Assembly (NCBI GenBank): GCA_013397845.1
Contig: VZTG01000087.1
Span: 1 to 64,000, forward strand
DNA: 64,000 nt
Direction of reading: 5' to 3'
Source of the DNA: Melanocharis versteri
Lineage: Eukaryota > Chordata > Aves > Passeriformes > Melanocharitidae
Below the pieces are notes generated by a model. The model had not been told where the DNA came from and did no database searches. It saw only the letters and a program-made list of their open reading frames with translations. The translations under genes were made by a program, and so were the position numbers. This document shows positions 61,201 to 64,000 of this stretch, in pieces. The first letter of the stretch is position 1. Each line of letters begins with the position of its first letter.

Positions 61201-63105
61201 GACCTGAAAAGTGTGCATTTAGAACAGATGTTAGACATTTATCAAATGCCTGAGGGACAGAAGCAAGAACATCAAGGCAACAAAATTTGTGTTTGACAAT
61301 TACTTAGTCTATGTAAAACTAAAGGTGGTTGAGGGACATTTGGTCTAGTTAGGCTGTTCAGCAAGTACCATGACAGGAGATTAAATTTTATAATGGCAAA
61401 TGCAAGTAATTTAAAATAAAAAGGCTTTCAACTTTTCTGATGACCCTGGACCTAGATGAAATTCATAAGGAACATTCTGCATCATTCCAGAGGCTCAGTC
61501 AAAATCTGTTCAGGCAAAGCTCACACGTGTGCTTTTTTATATGTCTGTGCTTATAATGCTGGCTTCTGGAAGAGGCTGGTTTTACTTTGGCCTTAGTACT
61601 TAAGCCTGATCTTGACAAGTTGGTGTGATCAAATTGTTCTATTTAATGAATTCAAATTGTCACCACATGCAATCTCATTTGTTAATTTCTAGCTGCTTTT
61701 ATCTATGATGTACTGGGAGTATGATCCAGTTTATCCACCTTCTCTGAGAGATAAAGTTTTGCAACCAATTCAGAAACACCTTTTGAAAGTAGTAATTAAA
61801 TTCTGTCATAACATGTTTGCACTCTCTAATGAATTGAATTTCTAAGCAAAAATAAAGGAGATAATGTATTTCTGATTTTTTTAAAATTAATGTTGGAATA
61901 AGGAGAGTAGTTGGGTAGAATTAGTTTAAGTTCAGAGTTCATTTTTTACTTGCAAAGATAGGACAAAGTGCAGAGGCAGTAAATTTGACCTCTGGAGTCA
62001 CCAAAAGTATCCTCATTCCTTGTCATGAATCAGAAACAAAGTTTGGGTCAGCCAAAGAAAATCCATCAAGAATAAAGTTTCTCAAGATTGATTATCTCCT
62101 TGTACGGGAACCTACAGAATTACACAAGCAAGAAATTATGAAGATGCAGTTCATGTACAGAGAATATGTTTATAATTGTAGTTGCTTAACTTAGTTCACT
62201 TCTTCCAGGCTTTCCAGTAGAATTGGCAGATTTGAGGAAAAGTAGGTGACTTGGGCCTTCTGTCCTTCCTTAAACCCCACTTGTGTGTGTTATTGTGTTT
62301 GCCTGGAAACCGAGTGCATGTGCGGCATTTCTGTGAAGATCTTAAGGCCATGTCTTCATGAAACCTTTTATGTAGGTAGGTTTAGGTAGGTTTTGAAATA
62401 ATTTCCTTTTGTTTTCCCTTGGTAGAATACAAAGCACATCTTGTTTAACTTAATCTGTAGTGTGCCCTCGTATCTCTTGGACAGCTTCGCTAGGCCTGTA
62501 TGTTCCAACAATAAAGTAAGTTGATCTTAGAATATTGCAGTTGTTGCATTACCTGTTAATACTCTGTTTTGCAATATATACAGGGCATAGTGTTGTATTA
62601 AAAATATTGCTAAATATAGTAGAAATAGTGTAGATTTATTTGGGTGCACGTTTACGATGGAATTCCAGTCTGCAGTATAAACTGGCTCTTTGGTGAAAGC
62701 TTCCCTTCACACAAGAGGGACAAAACCACAAAGAGCAGCAGTAATGGGAGTCTGTGTCCTGTTTGAGGAATTTCTCCTGAATGCTCATGGACCTGATTGT
62801 GCAGTCACTTTGCATAGTTGTTTCCTGGATTTGTGAAGCTGCTCCTGCCTGCTTTAGTGACAGGAGATAGCCAGTGACCTGTGTACACCTTAATTCTAAA
62901 TTAAGGTCTGAGTCTTTTGCATGTAGGAGTGTGTCACAGGTGAGTTATTAAGAGTGTATCAATGTGGGTGTAACTAAAAAGGTTTTACTAATAATTAAAC
63001 TATGATCAAAGATAATTAATTGACACTTACATGAAAAGTGAATGATGATAGAATTGTTATTAAGCAATAATTGAACTGTAATTAAACAGTGATTTAAGAA
63101 TATTT

Positions 63106-63131
63106 TAAATTATTGTTTAAACAATAATTTA
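63106..63131. repeat. Perfect 26-bp palindrome with no spacer
   Basis: The 13 bases 63106-63118 (taaattattgttt) are the exact reverse complement of 63119-63131, with TTTAAA at the centre and no loop. The surrounding 150 bp is very AT-rich with several related AATAATT/AATTATT words. It could extrude as a cruciform, be the core of a decayed element, or be chance in AT-rich DNA. Confidence 0.9.
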
Positions 63132-64000
63132 CACTCTGGTTGAACACTCTGTAGATCTCAGATGTTTGGTAAGGGGATCTTTCAGCCTCAAGCATTAACC
63201 TTAAGAGCCATCCCTGCTCAAAGGGGAGATCATTGCCAAGCAGCCTGCTGCTGTACAGGAGAGCCCAATGGGCTCATTGGGGCTACAGATATTTATTTAG
63301 AGGGTAAAACGACTGACTTGTAGTCAGAGCCCCTTTTGGTGTGTGTGCAGGTGTGCAGCTGTAGCAGTTTCAGTTCTGTCTAGTTCCAGCTCAGGCTGGT
63401 ACTCTGATCTCCTGATAAGAGAGACCTAAACTCCTTCGTTCCTGGATAAGATATGGCTTAGGACAATTCTTGGGGTTTGCACTGCAGGGGTGATTTCAGT
63501 CAGGCCTCCTTTTTTGGTGATGCCTGGACGAAAGTACTGTCACTCAGTCAGAAGGGGTGCATCCATCACAGGGCATCTTCCATTATAAAACAAATATGAG
63601 ACTATCAGTGGTATCATCATTGTGCAAAAGAATTGTGGTCTCTTAGGTTGCTGTACCAGCATCTAAAGTCTGAGTACAGGGATGTGCTGGAGCACTGCAC
63701 TGGAAAAATGTTTTTCTCCAACTGAAACACTTGCATTAGGCAGAGTAGCCTGTGTTCTTTATAGCTGCCCTCCCTCAGAGAAGATAACAGGATTTTCCTC
63801 ACAGAAGGGTGGAGACAAGGGGTCTGTTAATAGCCACTTGATGAAGGAACATCTTCTCAAAAAGGAGTGGCTTACCCAAATATGTGATAGAAACTCTCAG
63901 GGAGAGTCTAATGTTCCAACTGCCCTGTCCTTGTTTAAGTAATGGATGGTATGGTGATTCCTACCACAGGTGTAAGCACTAGGAGCTCTTGCAGCTCAAA

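Larger units (their letters stand above)
57571..64000. other. Intergenic region right of ST13, no supported gene
   Basis: About 6.4 kb without a recognised exon or CpG island. In human the next gene on this side, in the same orientation as ST13, is SLC25A17; I looked for its carrier motifs and did not find them, so it probably starts beyond the window. Contents: a poly-A run at 61186-61200 and a 26-bp palindrome in an AT-rich patch at 63106-63131. Confidence 0.6.

Overview
This is a vertebrate, almost certainly avian, nuclear genomic window. Its genes are split into short exons with GT-AG introns, it has sparse CpG islands, it carries a CR1-type LINE 3' end and a bird-type endogenous retroviral solo LTR, and no primate or rodent repeats were seen. 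Two protein-coding genes can be reconstructed exon by exon. XPNPEP3 (mitochondrial/cytosolic X-prolyl aminopeptidase 3) lies on the minus strand at 20617-35312. ST13 (Hip, the Hsc70-interacting co-chaperone) lies on the plus strand from the assembly gap to 55954. They are head to head, as I recall for the human 22q13.2 locus, so they probably share a bidirectional CpG-island promoter.

Layout. Positions 1-330 are a GC-rich promoter-like island with inverted CCAAT boxes, a GC box and a tandemly duplicated E-box. By synteny it is probably the promoter of RBX1, transcribed leftward out of the window, but no RBX1 coding exon is visible. About 331-18,800 is an intergenic, mostly AT-rich stretch with no supported gene. 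XPNPEP3 follows, with all ten exons recognisable; the start codon falls in a 319-base N gap at 35313-35631. The gap sits in the divergent promoter and also appears to have swallowed ST13 exon 1. ST13 exons 2-12 run from 40122 to 55954 with consistent splice phases. Its introns carry a solo LTR with a 5-bp target-site duplication, an LTR-like reverse-strand insertion, a CR1 tail and simple repeats. The ST13 3' UTR probably ends near 57.57 kb, and the remaining 6.4 kb shows no supported gene.

Functionally the two genes are unrelated housekeeping genes. XPNPEP3 trims Xaa-Pro N-termini of imported mitochondrial proteins; ST13 stabilises the ADP state of Hsc70. I found no previously undescribed multi-gene system. 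The items most worth a second look are the promoter hidden in the gap and its flanking GGTCC and pyrimidine repeats, the solo LTR, a 26-bp perfect palindrome near the right end, a 12-bp-stem hairpin at 13.15 kb, and a diverged repeat family seen at 4.4 kb and 22.3 kb.
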